Origin: Epiperipatus broadwayi
Taxonomy: Eukaryota > Onychophora > Udeonychophora > Euonychophora > Peripatidae
NCBI GenBank assembly: GCA_028023455.1
Contig: JAQFVV010000351.1
Span: forward strand, 746,001-810,000
DNA: 64,000 nt
Reading direction: 5' to 3'
A program made the position numbers and the translations under genes. This document shows positions 11,111 to 25,045 of this stretch, piece after piece; the first letter of the stretch is position 1, and every line of letters starts with the position of its first letter. Below the pieces are notes generated by a model. That model ran no database searches, was not told the origin of the DNA, and was given only the letters and a program-made list of their open reading frames with translations.

Positions 11111-14100
11111 CTTGCAGTTATTATTTGCAGTTTAATAAACAATATACATATTCTATTTTAATCAAAGTATATCATCAAAATGAGCTATTATATGCTACAT
11201 TCCTTGTACATGAGAAAGACTTAGAACAAAATATAGCATATATTGTGATTCTACTATACATTTAAAACAGCTTAGGATTAAATATACTATTACTTGAAAT
11301 TATTATTGCCTAATAATATTCAATTGTAAAAAGTTTTAAAATTATACCACGTGATAGTATACATATTGTACCAGTCAAAAAACCCAGCAAAAGAACTGCA
11401 AGTCGGATCCAAACTCAGCTGGTTCAAACTGAATTCAAACCCAATTCAACAGCTCAGATTAGTAGAAATCTAAATCGACGGCACAGTGCTATGTGCCAAG
11501 AAACTAGCTCAATGGTTGGTGAGGATCAGAGACCCCTGAACTGACACTAATGGATAATCAATTAACTAAGATAATTTTAAATCGAATCATATGTATACGT
11601 TCGGGTTGCCAACACAGACAGCGAGTATTAACATTAAAATAATTATAAAAGAATTATGAACTAAGAAACCAAGTGTGTTTAGAAAATATTTAATAATAAT
11701 AATTTGTCTGGTTGAATAAGATAATGATTATATTACTCACCTCTAGCCTTTAATATAGTTTAGAATTATAATAAAAGTGGTGGTCCTTATTATATGCCAA
11801 TGGATATTACGCAATATTGGAATTCTATGTCTATGCCCCCAACAAGAAAATAAAAGGCAGATAAAGGTATTCATTAGTAAAGGAAATTTTTACTCTAATT
11901 TTATACGAAAGAATGTGATATTTATTTTCACATTCGCAAATCCATTCATGAAGAGCAAGATACGTATTTTAGGGCATAACTTTAATTTTTATTAGAAAAC
12001 TTATGTTGAGATAAAACAGAGAATTTGTTGGACTTTAATTTAAATCACTTCATCATGAATTACGAGCATCAGAGCGGGCTTTACTGGAACAGAGATGTAA
12101 CGGTGCTGACGAATTATGAGCTATAAAGTGAAATTGAAAGATGATGGCTAGTCAATAATCGAAGTCCTATGGCGGCTTGTGTCTGACAAGTCTTATGCCC
12201 TTTGACTAATATGAACAGGAGAGGAAGAGCTTTCTTCCTCGATAATTTAAATAATAGAAATATGATTACCGACCAGCCTAACGGAGCGGAAGATTGCCCT
12301 ACATCAGCAATGTTCGAAGATGATGACTTGATAGTCATCGTTTGAATACTAAAACCCCTATAGAATGCTCTACGTGATGACTTGATCAAATTAATTAAAG
12401 TCAAATGAGCTTTTAACAAAAACTATTTTAAAGTATTTGTAAAATCATATTAATTATGCCCCAATCATCGTGCCCTTCCTGAATCTTAATAGAAAATAAC
12501 AAAGTTGAATTAGAATATATTTATTTGATTCCTTTATCGGCCCTTTTGCAAAAAAACATTTTAAGATTATATATGAATAAATATACATTGGTAAATATGA
12601 GAAATAGCTGGGGCCTAGATTAAAAACGGAGCTAATAATTTATTATTAGCCAATTATAAAAATAGCAAACATGTAATAATTTCTTTCGACTCGATGATTG
12701 ATAGAACTTATAAATTTAGTTCTAATGGATGAGAACTACTAGTAGAATTAATATATTATTTGCATAAGGCAAATAGAACAAAGGAGCTCATCGAGTCAAA
12801 AGATTATTGGCATATAATTAAAAATAAACGACATTAATAAAGCACACAAATATCTATATATAATATAATAAATGAACCGCCAAGTAAGAAAAGAGAAAGT
12901 TTAAAGACTAGAGGTTGAGAGAATTACGATATAAGTTTACAGTAGCATGAATAAAAGGTTTTCTAAAGATTATTACATTAAAGAATAAAAGAGCTCTAAA
13001 GGGAGTGTAAAGTAAAGTTCGAAACTGGTCAGAAAGTTTAAGATTCATTATGAAAACATATTACCCATTTCTTCCCAGGATGATTCTTAGTTTACATGTC
13101 CGAGTTGGTAAAAATGTGGGCACCATTTGATTGATTACTTAAACAGCATTTTATTTGATTTTGGCAGCATGATTTGTCTGGAAAAGTTTCAGCAGCTCCA
13201 TTAAAGATTTTCAGGGGACTTCAGGAACCGATAGCCAGATTCCTGACGTTTAGCCCCTTACCATGATCGAAACACTATTTAAAATGCACAGAGTTTACTG
13301 TACTTCTCTACAACAAAGATGGCTTTGCTTCTTCTCCAAACTTTTCAGAGCTATATATATGTCCTCTGATGCCTTCAGGCTAGCGCTTCTTTCATTATCA
13401 ATGTTTTTAGATTTACTGGTTGTTTTTAGATATATTCCTTCGAAAAGGCTTTCAAACTCATTAACTTGAATTTATTTTTTAATTAATAAAACATTAACTG
13501 TTGTTTTTGGAAAGGGAAAATCTGAAAGCTTATCGAAAGAATGTAGCTTTTAATCAATAAAACTTTAACAAATTATTTAAAAATAAAATCAAACATTCCC
13601 GACGCAATGAAACTTTTAAACAATTATATATATTTAAATATTTACAAATATATACGCACAATCCATGCAATTATAATATATAAATTCATGAATAATTCTA
13701 TCATGAATTTATTAATAGAATTGATCAATTTAAATCTGAAACTAATTAATTTTAATACGCATTTATGAAATAAGTTATTCTTTATGGAAATCAGCGTGGA
13801 TTGAACGTATAAAGCCCCATTGCATCGGAAATTTAAGGTTAGTACTAGGGTTTGAAGTGGGCTTATGGCTAGATGTCATGAAGCTAGGATCGAACTCAGA
13901 TCCGACTGCTTCAATATATAATCCAAACAACCATAAAGTTAACAAGGAATTATCATAAAACAAAATTTAATATTATAGCCATTCAAATTGCCAATATAAA
14001 ACTTACCAACATTTGACATCAATATTAAATTATTAATCATAAGCTTTATTTCATCTGGATGGAAATATATTCTAGTATCTCAATACAATGTGCAAATCTC

Positions 14101-17100
14101 AATTACTTTAGATAAATCCAAGTCAATATAAATTTTGAAGGATGAAATATTTTTGCTATAGCAAGATGTCATCATATATTTAAATATTATGATGATATCA
14201 ACATTATATTTCCACCCAACTTAAAATTGGTATTGTAACCATGAAATGATCATCAGTGGGAAATTTATGGTAGATTAGACTAATGTGATATCAAATCTTA
14301 GTAATTTTACTATTAGCACCTTATGTGGTTCTAATGTTAAACACTTTGGTTGGAATTATTAATTTATATTCAATAAGGCTGTTGTAAGTAGAATCCATAA
14401 TGCTCACATTTTAAATATATATAGAAAATAGCATAAAGTTAAAAAATCATCAAATTTTGGCAATAAAAAAAATAACTATGGGGTTTTGATGACATGATTT
14501 TAAAATATTTTAAATATATGTACAAATATAAAAATTGTATTAAGAGCAAAGCTTTATTAACAATAAAAATACTGTAGTGCTATATTCACTATTCCTTACA
14601 ATATTTTAAATAAAACTTAAAAAAATTATATCAAAATATGTATCTTATTATATATATATTTAGGATAATAAAAAAATTAATATAAATATGTTAATGGTCA
14701 ATAATAGTATAGAATGAAACAATTTGGACTGGGGAAAGTATGAAGTGTATAAATATGAAGAACATGGAGTTAAAGAGTACATTTTATTACATCCAAAGTG
14801 CCTTTTAATCTCATTAACTGTTTATTATGAGTTTGAATTTAGCATTTTCTTAAGACTTTATCTTGTGTTTGAAAATGCTAATATTATTTACGTATAGTTA
14901 TCGGTAAAGCGCATGTGCATTAGCCTGATTGCTAATTTACATTTACAATTTATCAACATAGTGCTGTATAAATAAATATTCAATTACATAAATAATAATA
15001 TAAGTTTTACATCAAATATATATATATATATCTTATGTGTTTAATAAGTATTTTATAAGTATATAAAATCTCTTAAGTAAGTATTTAGATGTATAATCTT
15101 AAAATATATGCATGTTTAATGTGTGAAAATTATGAAATTCTGTTGAGTACACTGGCTAAATAAACTAATCCATCATTACAATATATCATTCCTCTCCAGT
15201 AATATCTATGCACAACAATATCTTAGAGTTCTAAATATGTAGGAGACAAAATAAGTCAGTATATTAAATAAATTCTTTAATCTTAAGTAAATAAAAAATA
15301 TGAAATCAGATTAACATTTAAAAAAACTGCTCTCAAATTCTTTTTATTTTTATAAAACATAAATACTAGTTGCAAGATAAATTTTTAAAATGACTGTTTT
15401 ATCATTAAAAAAAAAAAAAGTGTATGTGTATCAAGAACAATAAATAAAAATGTATGTATGTTAAAGATAGTATGTAACATATAGCTATTATGATGTGAAT
15501 AATTCTGATTATTCTGGTAATTTATGCTAAATATAGCTGAAATATATTATTCTGTTTTGCATTATTGATAACTTCCAATTGGATTGACTAACTAACCACC
15601 AGTCTTTGAAATATGTAATAAATAAAATACACATCAGTATAATATATTTCGAGACATTAGAAAGGTAATGGGTGCATTTTTTAAAAAAATGTTTAATATT
15701 AACTACTACTACTCATTGACGTCTGTACAGGAGAGTTCTTTGTTTTGTTCTCTTATTGGATTACTGTTGAAGGACCTGCCTAATGAAAAATCATGTATTT
15801 GTAAGATCAATTATTTCATATCTTTAGTTTTCAATATAAAAAAAAAAAAACTTAAAAGAATACACTCTCACAAAATACTATTTATAAATTTTAACAATAT
15901 TTTAATAATAATACTAGCCTTAGCTAAAATTACTTGTCCACATTAAAAAGTAATAGTCAGATTTTTCAAGTGTCACTTTTATGCAAAACATAATATAAAG
16001 ACATGAATTTTATAAAACAACTTCATTTTTAATTTAAGAGTTAAATATATTAATTTATTAAGGGCAGGCAGATGATACAATGATAACGTGAAAGGCTGAA
16101 ACCTTTGACAGAAGCGCCTTAAAAATGCTTATACAACAGCCAATCAGATGTAATAATGACTGCACAGGAAACTCTCAAGTCAAAACACAAGGCTCTTAAG
16201 AGTTTAAAAAAAATCGGTATACCAAAAAATCTTTTTTTTTTTTAAAAAAAAAAGAAAATTATTAAAATATAGACTGACTTTTTCACAAATAATATCCAAC
16301 TTTTTTTATACATAAAAAACAGTCTTTTCTTGTCGATTAGTGTCCAGTGATGGTAGTAAGAATAATGTAATAATACATGATTATATATGGCTTAGCTTAA
16401 AATTTCATGTTTTGAAGATTATTAAGATTCTATCTTAGCAAGATTTGAATCAATCCCTTTAAGGTGTTAGTAATTAATATTGTTTTCAATTCTATGGAGC
16501 GTGATGATCTCTTTAAATAATTATTTCTTCCATGCATTGTTCGCCAAGTAAACAATTTCTGAGCCCATCTGACTTCCAGTTTAAAAAATTGTCATTCCTT
16601 CATTTTTTTTTTTTTGTTGCTAGATATCAACTGAAACAAAAATAATGCGTGAAGAATTCATTTCTAAGAATTTCAAATGAATTTATAATTTTAGCTTTAT
16701 TCCAGGCAATCGGCATAAACAAATATGGTTACTTTAGAAAACAATCTTGGAGTATGTGGTAGAGTTTGAAATAGTATTCCGCACAAATTTCCATACTTTT
16801 TAATGTTGTAAAATGTCTTTTTGATTTAATTTTTCAGAAGTAATAATTCTAAATAATAAATATTTTAAAAATAAATTATATTATCTTACAAATAAACAAC
16901 TTTAATGCATTTGAAAATAATACATTTTTCATTTCTCCCTTCTTTTCTTTTAGACAATACTATTATTATTTACCTCTTAATAAACAAAATCCTTTTAAAA
17001 TGAAATCAAATATTTAAGAATAGAATAATAATGCAATCACGTCATTTTCACTCTCTATTAGTTAGTTAAAATCATTATCGCTAAATCGTAAATATGTATA

Positions 17101-17524
17101 AATATTAATTCTCACATGCACATCTCATTTACATGTGTATATGTAAAAATATAAATTAAGATGAAATATACTTAAAATAATATAACAAAGATCTTATATT
17201 TTTATTTTTGGTGTGAAGAAAACAAAATATTGTTATTTTTGTAAACGGATATTATGAATACTTTGTAGTCATTACGATAAGCTGTTTCTAAGATAAAAAT
17301 TTACATTTATAATCATCTTTATTTTCTCTAAGCTAAATGATTTTTTTTTAAAAAAATTATTATTTACGAATACAAGCCGCCAACATACGCTTACAATATC
17401 TTCTGCATTTATTTTCTCAAAAGTAAGTTCACAAATATTACTAAATCAAAATATAATAGTTTGAATAAAGAGGAAGTTGTGCATTTGTAAATAATAAAAG
17501 GTTTAGGTTAGTTCTTGTGTATAT
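11111..17524. other. 6.4 kb without a supportable gene
   Basis: Part of this stretch (about 11340-13970) looks slightly less AT-rich, with more mixed sequence, for example 13150-13270. A 101-codon minus frame at 12114-12419 and a 68-codon plus frame at 13263-13469 lie there but match nothing I recognise. A stem of about 20 bp joins 12676-12698 ('aatttctttcgactcgatga') and 12788-12808 ('tcatcgagtcaaaagattat'). A small palindrome sits at about 14166-14202. The 92-codon frame at 15668-15946 is lysine/isoleucine-rich and probably chance. (AT)n tracts occur at 15018-15030 and elsewhere. Confidence 0.5.
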
Positions 17525-17820
17525 ATACTAGTATAATATAAAATACATATTTTGCGGGTTCATCCGTGTTAAAAACTTTTAATATTAATATACTGACGTT
17601 TCGACTTGGTCACAGAAGCCATCCACAGAGTTATAAAAGGTAGAAAGACGGTTGTAGAGGCGCTACAATCACTGATTTGAATAAAATGTTAAAATTCCAC
17701 CAATAGCAAAAAATGTTAAATTTAGGAATGTTTTTTAAAAAAATCTTTCCAAATAGAAGGAAGTTTGCATGTATCATCTCGCTTATTGATACAATCTGGC
17801 CTTTTAAGTATCTCAATGGC
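17525..17820 (-). pseudogene. Possible 3' remnant of a Penelope-like element
   Basis: On the minus strand, 'ggatggcttctgtgaccaag' is followed by 'tcgaaacgtcagtatatta' and then 'aacacggatgaacccgcaaa'. A cytosine-poor run with 'cgaaacgtcagt' after a 'gatggcttc' block is the kind of sequence found downstream of the ORF in many PLEs. The adjacent 61-codon minus frame (17631-17816) has no clear GIY-YIG motif. This is a weak, motif-level resemblance only. Confidence 0.25.
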
Positions 17821-20150
17821 TTAGTATAATAATATTTACTTTATATTCTTCCAACTAACTATATTCTTTTTTCTTTTAAATTTTTTTATTTCTCTTTAAA
17901 TTAAACCATATATATATTGAATCCTCACCTAAAGGAAATCTAACATAGACTCTCCGACTAATTATCAAATAAACAAAACTAAACTACAGTCAAGTTACGC
18001 CTTTTAAGCAAGTACTTGGTTTCAGACGGTTGTGGGTTCGCCACCCGGTCAATGCTATGTCATATGAAAAAAGAACCAATGGTTATTAAAGATGATTACT
18101 ATTATGGCTAGCTCAAACTATAATATCTAATAAAATCAATATTCGATAATAACTAAGTATAATAAACTAACAAAGTTAAAATATAATAATAATTATATTC
18201 ACAATAAATAATCAGGGTTCAAATTAAATACTCAGCTCATTTATTTTACTAATAATTCAAATTACAATTAGCTCATAAACTATAATTAATAAATGATTTG
18301 ATTAAGATAATAATAAAATTATGGAAAACTCTTCACATCAGACATTCAGCAAGGTACAATGTCTTAACATTGAGGATACATCCCTAAAGATATATTCCCA
18401 ATGGCATAAGAATATTACCCCTACATAATTGATATAACAAAAACTACCTGTAAGACCCTCGTCTTTAAACACACATATAATATTTCTAAATTACAATTTA
18501 TCAAATTTATTATGGAAAACAATAAATTAATTACTATTCCTTTATAAAATAATATTTAAAATCTAACATCAACTGATAATTCTTATTCATCATCATTTTA
18601 TACAACTATAATTATTTAAAATCTGGGGTTCATTTCTAATAATAATAATAATAAACAAAGTAAGAATTTGTAGTTGGTTTATTTCTAAAAGACTATTTAT
18701 GAGCAATATTATAATTTAACAAGTTAACTATTTTTATTTATGTTCTAAACATGGTTGTATATTTTTTTCTCTTATGTAAAATAATTTCAGAGAGATATTG
18801 TATTAAAGTATTCAGAATTGCATTTTTTTCTTTCTGCTTGCAAGGAATAGGAATGGAATAAAAAATATTTGATAATTTACCAAAATAAATTAAATACGTT
18901 AAAATAAATATTCAAGGATATATTCAAATCCAACTTTAATTAAAGAAAAAGGATGAATCTCTTTAGTAAAGATATCTATTTAAATTTTGTATTCATTATT
19001 GTAACTTACATTTAATTCGATAATATAATGATATTAATATTGTATTCCTATTAATAATAATATTATTAGAAACAATGTAATTTTTCATTTCATTTTTATA
19101 TATACATGAGTCTTATGTCCATAGTGTATAGTTAACTAATTAATGAAAGTTATACATGTGTAATTCGTACTATAAGCAATTGTTTGCTGCATGTATCTAG
19201 CAACTGAAAATAATACAACAAAGACATTGCAATATTTTTTAAAGAAGAATTTTGAACTGACACTCATAGGATGCAACTTTTGTCCTATTTTTGTACACTG
19301 AAAATTGTATTTGCCAGATGAACATTTAGCTGACTAAGAGAAGGGTGAATGTTAGGTAGAAAATGTAAGCATTACCATTAGAGAAATAAATTACAATTTA
19401 TTGAAATATAAAATGGATTTTGTTTTAGCTTTTTGCGATTTTTATGTAAATAGTAGCAAATTTCCCCATAAAGTAATGTTACCTTATGCAAGGTATACTA
19501 ACATTTGAAAATGATGAGAAATTCAATATTATTAATTTAAATTTGATATAGCAAAAAGCTGGGATATTATTATTATTATCTTAATTATCACTTTTCATTT
19601 GACTTGCCAATGCATAGCTCATCACAAGAATTTCCTCACATATTGTTCAAATTTGCTATACACTTGAGCCAGCTAAACATACAGACAAAATACATCAGCA
19701 ATTTTTTTTTATTATCTTTACTGCATCAATCTCTGACTAGATATGTAGTAGAATTAATCATTCTTTATAATATTTTACCAATGTTAGGTTTTATTTATTT
19801 TTTATTCTCATTTATGTCTCAGGCTCTCTATTCACATTTTATTTGATTATCTATAACTTACTTAGGAAAATCTATCCAGCAACTTTTCTTACATTAAAAG
19901 AAGTGAATAAATAACAACAAAGTTATGTATTACAGTAAATGAAAGAGAGATAAATGGAAGATAAGGAATAATTATAAGGCAGATCAAATAAAATAATTAT
20001 TAAGTAGACTAATAAAAATTATTAAAGAAAACCAATCTAAATAAAATAGAATAAAAGATCAAGCAAATAACTAGATTAAAAGTTTAACAGTTATGCATGC
20101 TAAAAAAGACTATCAAATATTGGTATTCAAATAAATGAAAATATAAAAAA
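17821..20150. other. Unassigned AT-rich sequence with one tRNA-T-arm-like spot
   Basis: Near 18024-18050 the phrase 'gacggttgtgggttcgccac' can form a GTGG/CCAC stem around GTTCG and recalls a Pol III B box, perhaps a SINE head, but no A box or second copy was found in the window. A short (TAA)n run lies at 18638-18652. The 80-codon frame at 19604-19846 looks like chance. Confidence 0.45.
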
Positions 20151-21800
20151 GAGAGAAACAATCATCTAAATATGTGAAACAGATGATTATGGGATCAGAA
20201 ATAAAAATAAAAGCAGTTAATTAATATTATTACAAAAAATCCTAAAAGAGAGAATTTTAAATTGACATAAATATGAAAGAAGTTTCTCAAATATAGGTAA
20301 TGATTGTTTAAAAAGTATGTTTAGACTGACATTGATGCTTTGTAAGACTCTAAAACTAATGTAATTGCTATATAAAAATGTATTTATCCTAAATAAAAAT
20401 ACAAGTAGATTAAAGAAAAGCCAGAGGTAGAAAATCACATTGAAGTTTGCAAAAACTTTGAATGAAAAACTACCATTCTGAATAAGAAATTGAGTCCAAC
20501 TGTGGAAAAAATTAAAGATCAAATTGAGAAGAAAGAAGAAATTACTTCTAGACAATAATGTTTGATTTTTAATAGCAACAATCAATTAGATTATAATTGA
20601 AAATAACATTATGGACAAATTTATGTTTACCATTGATAAAGATTATTCTCATTAAGTGCATTATATCTTGGAAGTGGAATAGAAACAAAACTAATAAATT
20701 TAGTATCTAGCCAGACAGTTGAATCTAAAATTAATTCTAAAAGTAGCATGTCAAATTAGAAGGAAACTAGAACTATTAAAATATTTATAAATTTGTAGAA
20801 ACCAAATAATAAATTATTCCAGCGAGAAGAATATAAGGCAATAGATATGAAAAAGTAAACATACAAACTGTGTAGAGATTATGATAATCAAACTAAAATA
20901 TAGTAGCACAAAAAATTCAGTTTTTATTAGTTGATATACAGGAAGACTTAATTTTTTATATTAAAGAAGAGCTGCAAGCTATAATACATAAGTCTTACTT
21001 TATACTGAAAAGCTATTTCAAAACTATTTAGCAGGCATGAATTAGAAAAGATACTGAAAATGATGAGAGAAAATTTAATGTTTACAAAAGTGTATAGAAA
21101 AGTTTGATATATGTTTAAATTTTGAAAATTATTGTGAAGTAAATTGTGTGCAATGATAGTGAGAATTTCTGAAATATTTTTTCTATAAAAAATTGCTAAA
21201 TCATCTATGTGAAGTATTTATACTATCTTCAAGATTATATTACTAAGAACCAAGAAATAAAGAATCTACACTTCTAAAAATTTGGTCTCAAATGGAAAAG
21301 CTGTCCTCATGTCATATTATTTTTAGCCAGATTAAAGTCATAACTCATCCTTCTTTCTTCATCTGATGTAATAGGCCTGTATGACAGCAAGTAAAGTCAG
21401 AAAATACTTGTGATTCATTTACTGCAAGGTTCTATCTGTACAACATTGGTGGTGACTTTTTACAATTGTGAGGTCTAACAAATAAGTGTAGAAAACTGCT
21501 ATCAACATCACATATTTAAAAAATTAAATTGACTTAGCTTTGGTACATTTTCTTATCCAAATCTGGCAAGTGATTTTTCTTTCTACAGAAAAAATCTCAT
21601 CCACACTGATATTTCTGATAATGATGTTAAAGTTATTGATAATTGCATCCAACTCTGATCATTGTTTAATTTCATACCTATAATTATTAAACATTTGTCC
21701 ACAACATTGAAAGTATCACTGATTATGAGGTTTCATCTACAAAAAGAAGAATTTCTTGCCCTAATATACATGAAAAGTCTACCATAGTTTAACTTTTTAA
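20151..21800 (+). pseudogene. Possible badly decayed LINE
   Basis: On the plus strand, translated fragments interrupted by many stops include a lysine/glutamate-rich stretch near 20490-20560 (PTVEKIKDQIEKKEEITSR), which could be coiled-coil ORF1-like sequence, and 'NCIQLSDHCLIS'-like sequence near 21640-21680. The latter, if a frameshift is allowed, resembles the SDH motif of an APE-type endonuclease. The longer minus-strand frame at 20217-20585 is hydrophobic and is probably the shadow of this decayed strand. The assignment is tentative and could be coincidence. Confidence 0.2.
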
Positions 21801-22205
21801 TATGTGACAAAAATGTGATTATTAGAGTATAGCATCAATTCTATAAATCATATATAATAAGTATAGCTTCAATGTACACAATTGGGAAAACAAATTCAAT
21901 TAGCTAGAAAGGATAGTCTAATAAATAAAGTTAATAAGTCTAAAATATGGGAAAGTCGGTATAGTGTTGATGGATTTGTATATATTTTAAAGAAGCCAAA
22001 AAAGTGGAGAATGAAAGAACTATCAATTTTGTTCTTCATATTAGTTTATTAAATATAGGGTTTCAATGTGCATGAATAAAAATATGTAAATATCTTAAGC
22101 AAGTCAGCAAAATTTAATAAAATAAAAATATATATGAATGTCAGTGTTGTAGTGCCATAGCTTTAAAATAAAGTTTTAAAAAAGTTCTATATATATATAT
22201 CATCA

Positions 22206-25045
22206 TTAACCATTATCAATCCACTGCAGGATGAATGTCTCTCCAAGTTCAATCCACCTTTTCTGATCTTTAGCTTCTCTTCTCCACATCACCCCTGCAC
22301 ACATTCTTATTTCATCCATCCATCTCACATGTGGTCTCTTTCTGGGTCTTTTACAATCTCTTGGAATCCAGTTTAAAATTTCAATTGTCCATCTATTATC
22401 ATCTCTTCTAGCAATATGTCCATCCCAACTCCACTTCAGTCTTTTAATTTTTTCAAGGAGATCAGTTACACCTGTTTGTTCTCTTACCCATACATTGCAT
22501 TTTCGATCTCTTCTTGTTACTCCCAACATACATCTCTCCATACTTCTTTGAGTGGTTTGAAGTCTCTGTATTGCTCTTCTATTAAGTGTCCAACTCTCAG
22601 ATCCATAAGTAAGAATTGGCAAAACACATTTATTAAAAACCTTCCTTTTCAAACATATAGGCATATTTCCTTTTAGTATCAAGTTATTTCTACCAAAAGT
22701 ACTTCAACCAAGTTTAATTCTATGATTAATTTCATCCATTATGTTTCCATCTGTATTAATAATCTGACCAAGGTATTTGTAACTGTTAACTTCTTCTAAT
22801 TCATCAAAATCAATCTATATTTTCATATTTTGAGAAAATCTATTAAACATTACTTTAGTCTTTTTAACATTTATTTTTAGTCCTACTCATCTGATAACTC
22901 CTGCAACATTTCCTATAACTCTAAAGCATTATTTGCAAAAACAACTACATCATCTGCATTATTTGCAAAAACAACTACATCATCTGCAAAATATAAATAA
23001 CTTAAATAATCTCCATTTACTTTCACTCATTTAGATTCTCATTTTAATCCACAAACTACTTTTTGCAGCACTGCTGTAAAAAGTTTTGGAGATATGGTGA
23101 CACCCTGTCTTACACCCTTCTCAATGTTGACTTTCCTACTATCATTATGTAATCTAATTGTTGCTGTTGCATTTTTATAAATATTCTTTAAAATATGACA
23201 ATATCCTGGATCTATACCTTGATGATCCAATGCTTTAATCACTGAAGAAATGTTTATAAAATCAAATGCCTTTTCATAATCTACAAATCCTAAGCATAAT
23301 GGCAACTCATATTCATTTGTTCTTTCTATAACTTTTCTCAATATCTGGATATGATCTACTGTACTAAAACCACTTTTAAATCCAGCTTGTTTTCTTGGTT
23401 GGTGGAAGTCCAGTGTTCTCTGTAGATGAGTTGTAATTATCTTAGTAAGAATTTTGTATAAAACTGATAAAAGACTGATAGGTCTGTAATTTCTAATATC
23501 TTCTTTATCACCTTTTTTAAATATTAATATTAATACTGCATTCTTCCAATCATCTGGTACATCTTTATCATTTAGACATTTGGAATATAACTTTGCTAAA
23601 AAAAAATCTATTTCTTCACCTGCTTCTTTTAATATATCAATTATAATTCCATCATTACCTGGAGAGTTCACTTTCTTCATAAATTTAATTGCATGTCTCA
23701 CTTCCTCATTCAAAATTCTGGGCAATTCAGAAGATATAATAGGTATAGGAGGTACTTGTTCTTTATTACTATATAATTCTTCATAGAAGTCTTCTACACA
23801 TTTCATGATGTCATCTCTCTTTTTAGTAATAATGCCATCTTTTTTTCTTATTGCAGATATAAATTTCCTACCAATACCAAAATGTTGTTTAACACTCTTT
23901 AGACTTTTAATCTCTTCTACAGCTTTCCTTGCTAGTTCACAATTTATCATTTTCAACTCTTTTCTGCACCATTTTACAAAATTCGAGATGTTCAATCCTT
24001 TTTAATGCATCATTTTTGTATATCTTCATATTCCTTCTTTTCTTCATAAATTCTCTAGTCTCAGTAAAAATTTTACTGGCCAATTGCTGCTTTTTTCTAC
24101 CAGCTATCTTTGTTGCAGTTTTTAAAATGTATTAGTTATTTTCCTATTAATTTCATTCAAACCCGAATCATGCTCAAAATCTATTAATACTTGAAACCGA
24201 TTTGTAAATTCTAATTTAAATTCATTAGAATGTTTTTAAAGATTAGGAATATCAACTGTAAATATTGTTTTTCTTAATAATTTTTGTGTCTCTAGTTTTG
24301 TATTAACATGTATCTTACATCTTACTAATCGATGATCACTTCCAGTGTTAAATTTATTAAGAACATTACAATCTTGAAATATGTATTTTCTGTTAGCCAA
24401 AATATAATCCAATTCTGCTGTACCTTCATTTGGATGCTTTCATATCCATTTCCTTTTAACATTTTTCTCAAAAAAAAAATTCATAATATAAAGTTTTTCT
24501 TTTTCTGCAAACTCCACAAGTCTATATCCGCTCTCATTTCTATTACCACAACCAAAATTACCTACAGCATTTTTGTCTTTCATTTGTTTACCAATTCTAG
24601 CATTAAAGTCTCCCATAACAATTTTAAAATGATGTTTACTCTGATCAAAAGCCTTTTGTACATCCATATAAAAATCTTCTACTACTTCATCACTATGAGA
24701 ACTTGTTGGGGCATAAACCTGAATTATCTGCATTTGGTATCTGCTATTGAGTTGTAAAACTAATCTTGCCACCCTGTCCAATACACCATCAATCTCCACA
24801 ATGTTATTCTTCCATTTTTTATTTATAATGAATCATACTCCACTTGTATTTCCAATATTTGTGCCTTTATAGTAGAGTACATGTCCACTTTTTAAATCAA
24901 TTGTTTCTTCACCGTTTATTCTAACTTCACAAAGTCCAATAATGTCCCATTTAATATAAGATAGTTCTTCTTCTAACTCTTGCAATCTTCCTTCACTTGA
25001 AAGTGATCTGCAGTTGTAAGTACCTAAATAAAAAGTCTTCATCAA
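22206..25045 (-). pseudogene. Endonuclease-reverse transcriptase ORF, inactivated
   Basis: The product would nick target DNA and reverse-transcribe the element RNA. The N-terminal APE-type endonuclease begins MMKTFYLGTYNCRSL (25045-24833) and continues 24799-24440 with 'QVYAPTS' and 'GDFNARIGK'; 'GSDHRLVRCK' follows near 24335. The RT lies at 23995-23039: 'NYRPISLLSVLYKI' (fingers), 'QAGFKSGFSTVDH', motif A 'LCLGFVDYEKAFD', motif B 'GVRQGVTISPKLF'. Motif C follows as 'YILQMM'-shifted sequence whose proper frame reads FADDVVVFANN and is duplicated. The C-terminal domain at 22682-22206 has 'CVLPILTYGSESWTLNRRAI' and 'LKWSWDGHIARRDDNRW', typical of the 'craniofacial development protein 2-like' family. 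Stops and frameshifts (for example near 24437, 24240, 24090-24010 and 23040) separate the parts, so it is a pseudogene. Confidence 0.9.
22926..22985 (-). repeat. 30-bp in-frame tandem duplication over RT motif C
   Basis: Two exact 30-bp units, 22926-22955 and 22956-22985 ('gcattatttgcaaaaacaac' plus 'tacatcatct'), lie in the minus-strand RT. Translated, the catalytic F-ADD block reads ADDVVVFANN twice in succession. The copies are identical, which implies a recent event, probably replication slippage. Confidence 0.95.

Noticed and set aside
12114-12419. 101-codon minus-strand frame
   Set aside because: No recognisable domain, no codon-use signal, no partner exon; expected by chance at this length in 64 kb.
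18024-18055. tRNA-like T arm ('gtgggttcgccac')
   Set aside because: No acceptor, D or anticodon arms can be folded around it, and no second copy lies in the window; not called as tRNA or SINE.
20217-20585. 122-codon minus-strand hydrophobic frame resembling a membrane protein
   Set aside because: Phe/Leu/Ile-rich content is what the complement of A-rich decayed coding DNA gives; the plus strand there looks like former charged, coiled-coil sequence.
24332-24757. 141-codon plus-strand frame
   Set aside because: It is the opposite-strand shadow of the LINE endonuclease at 24440-24799 minus.
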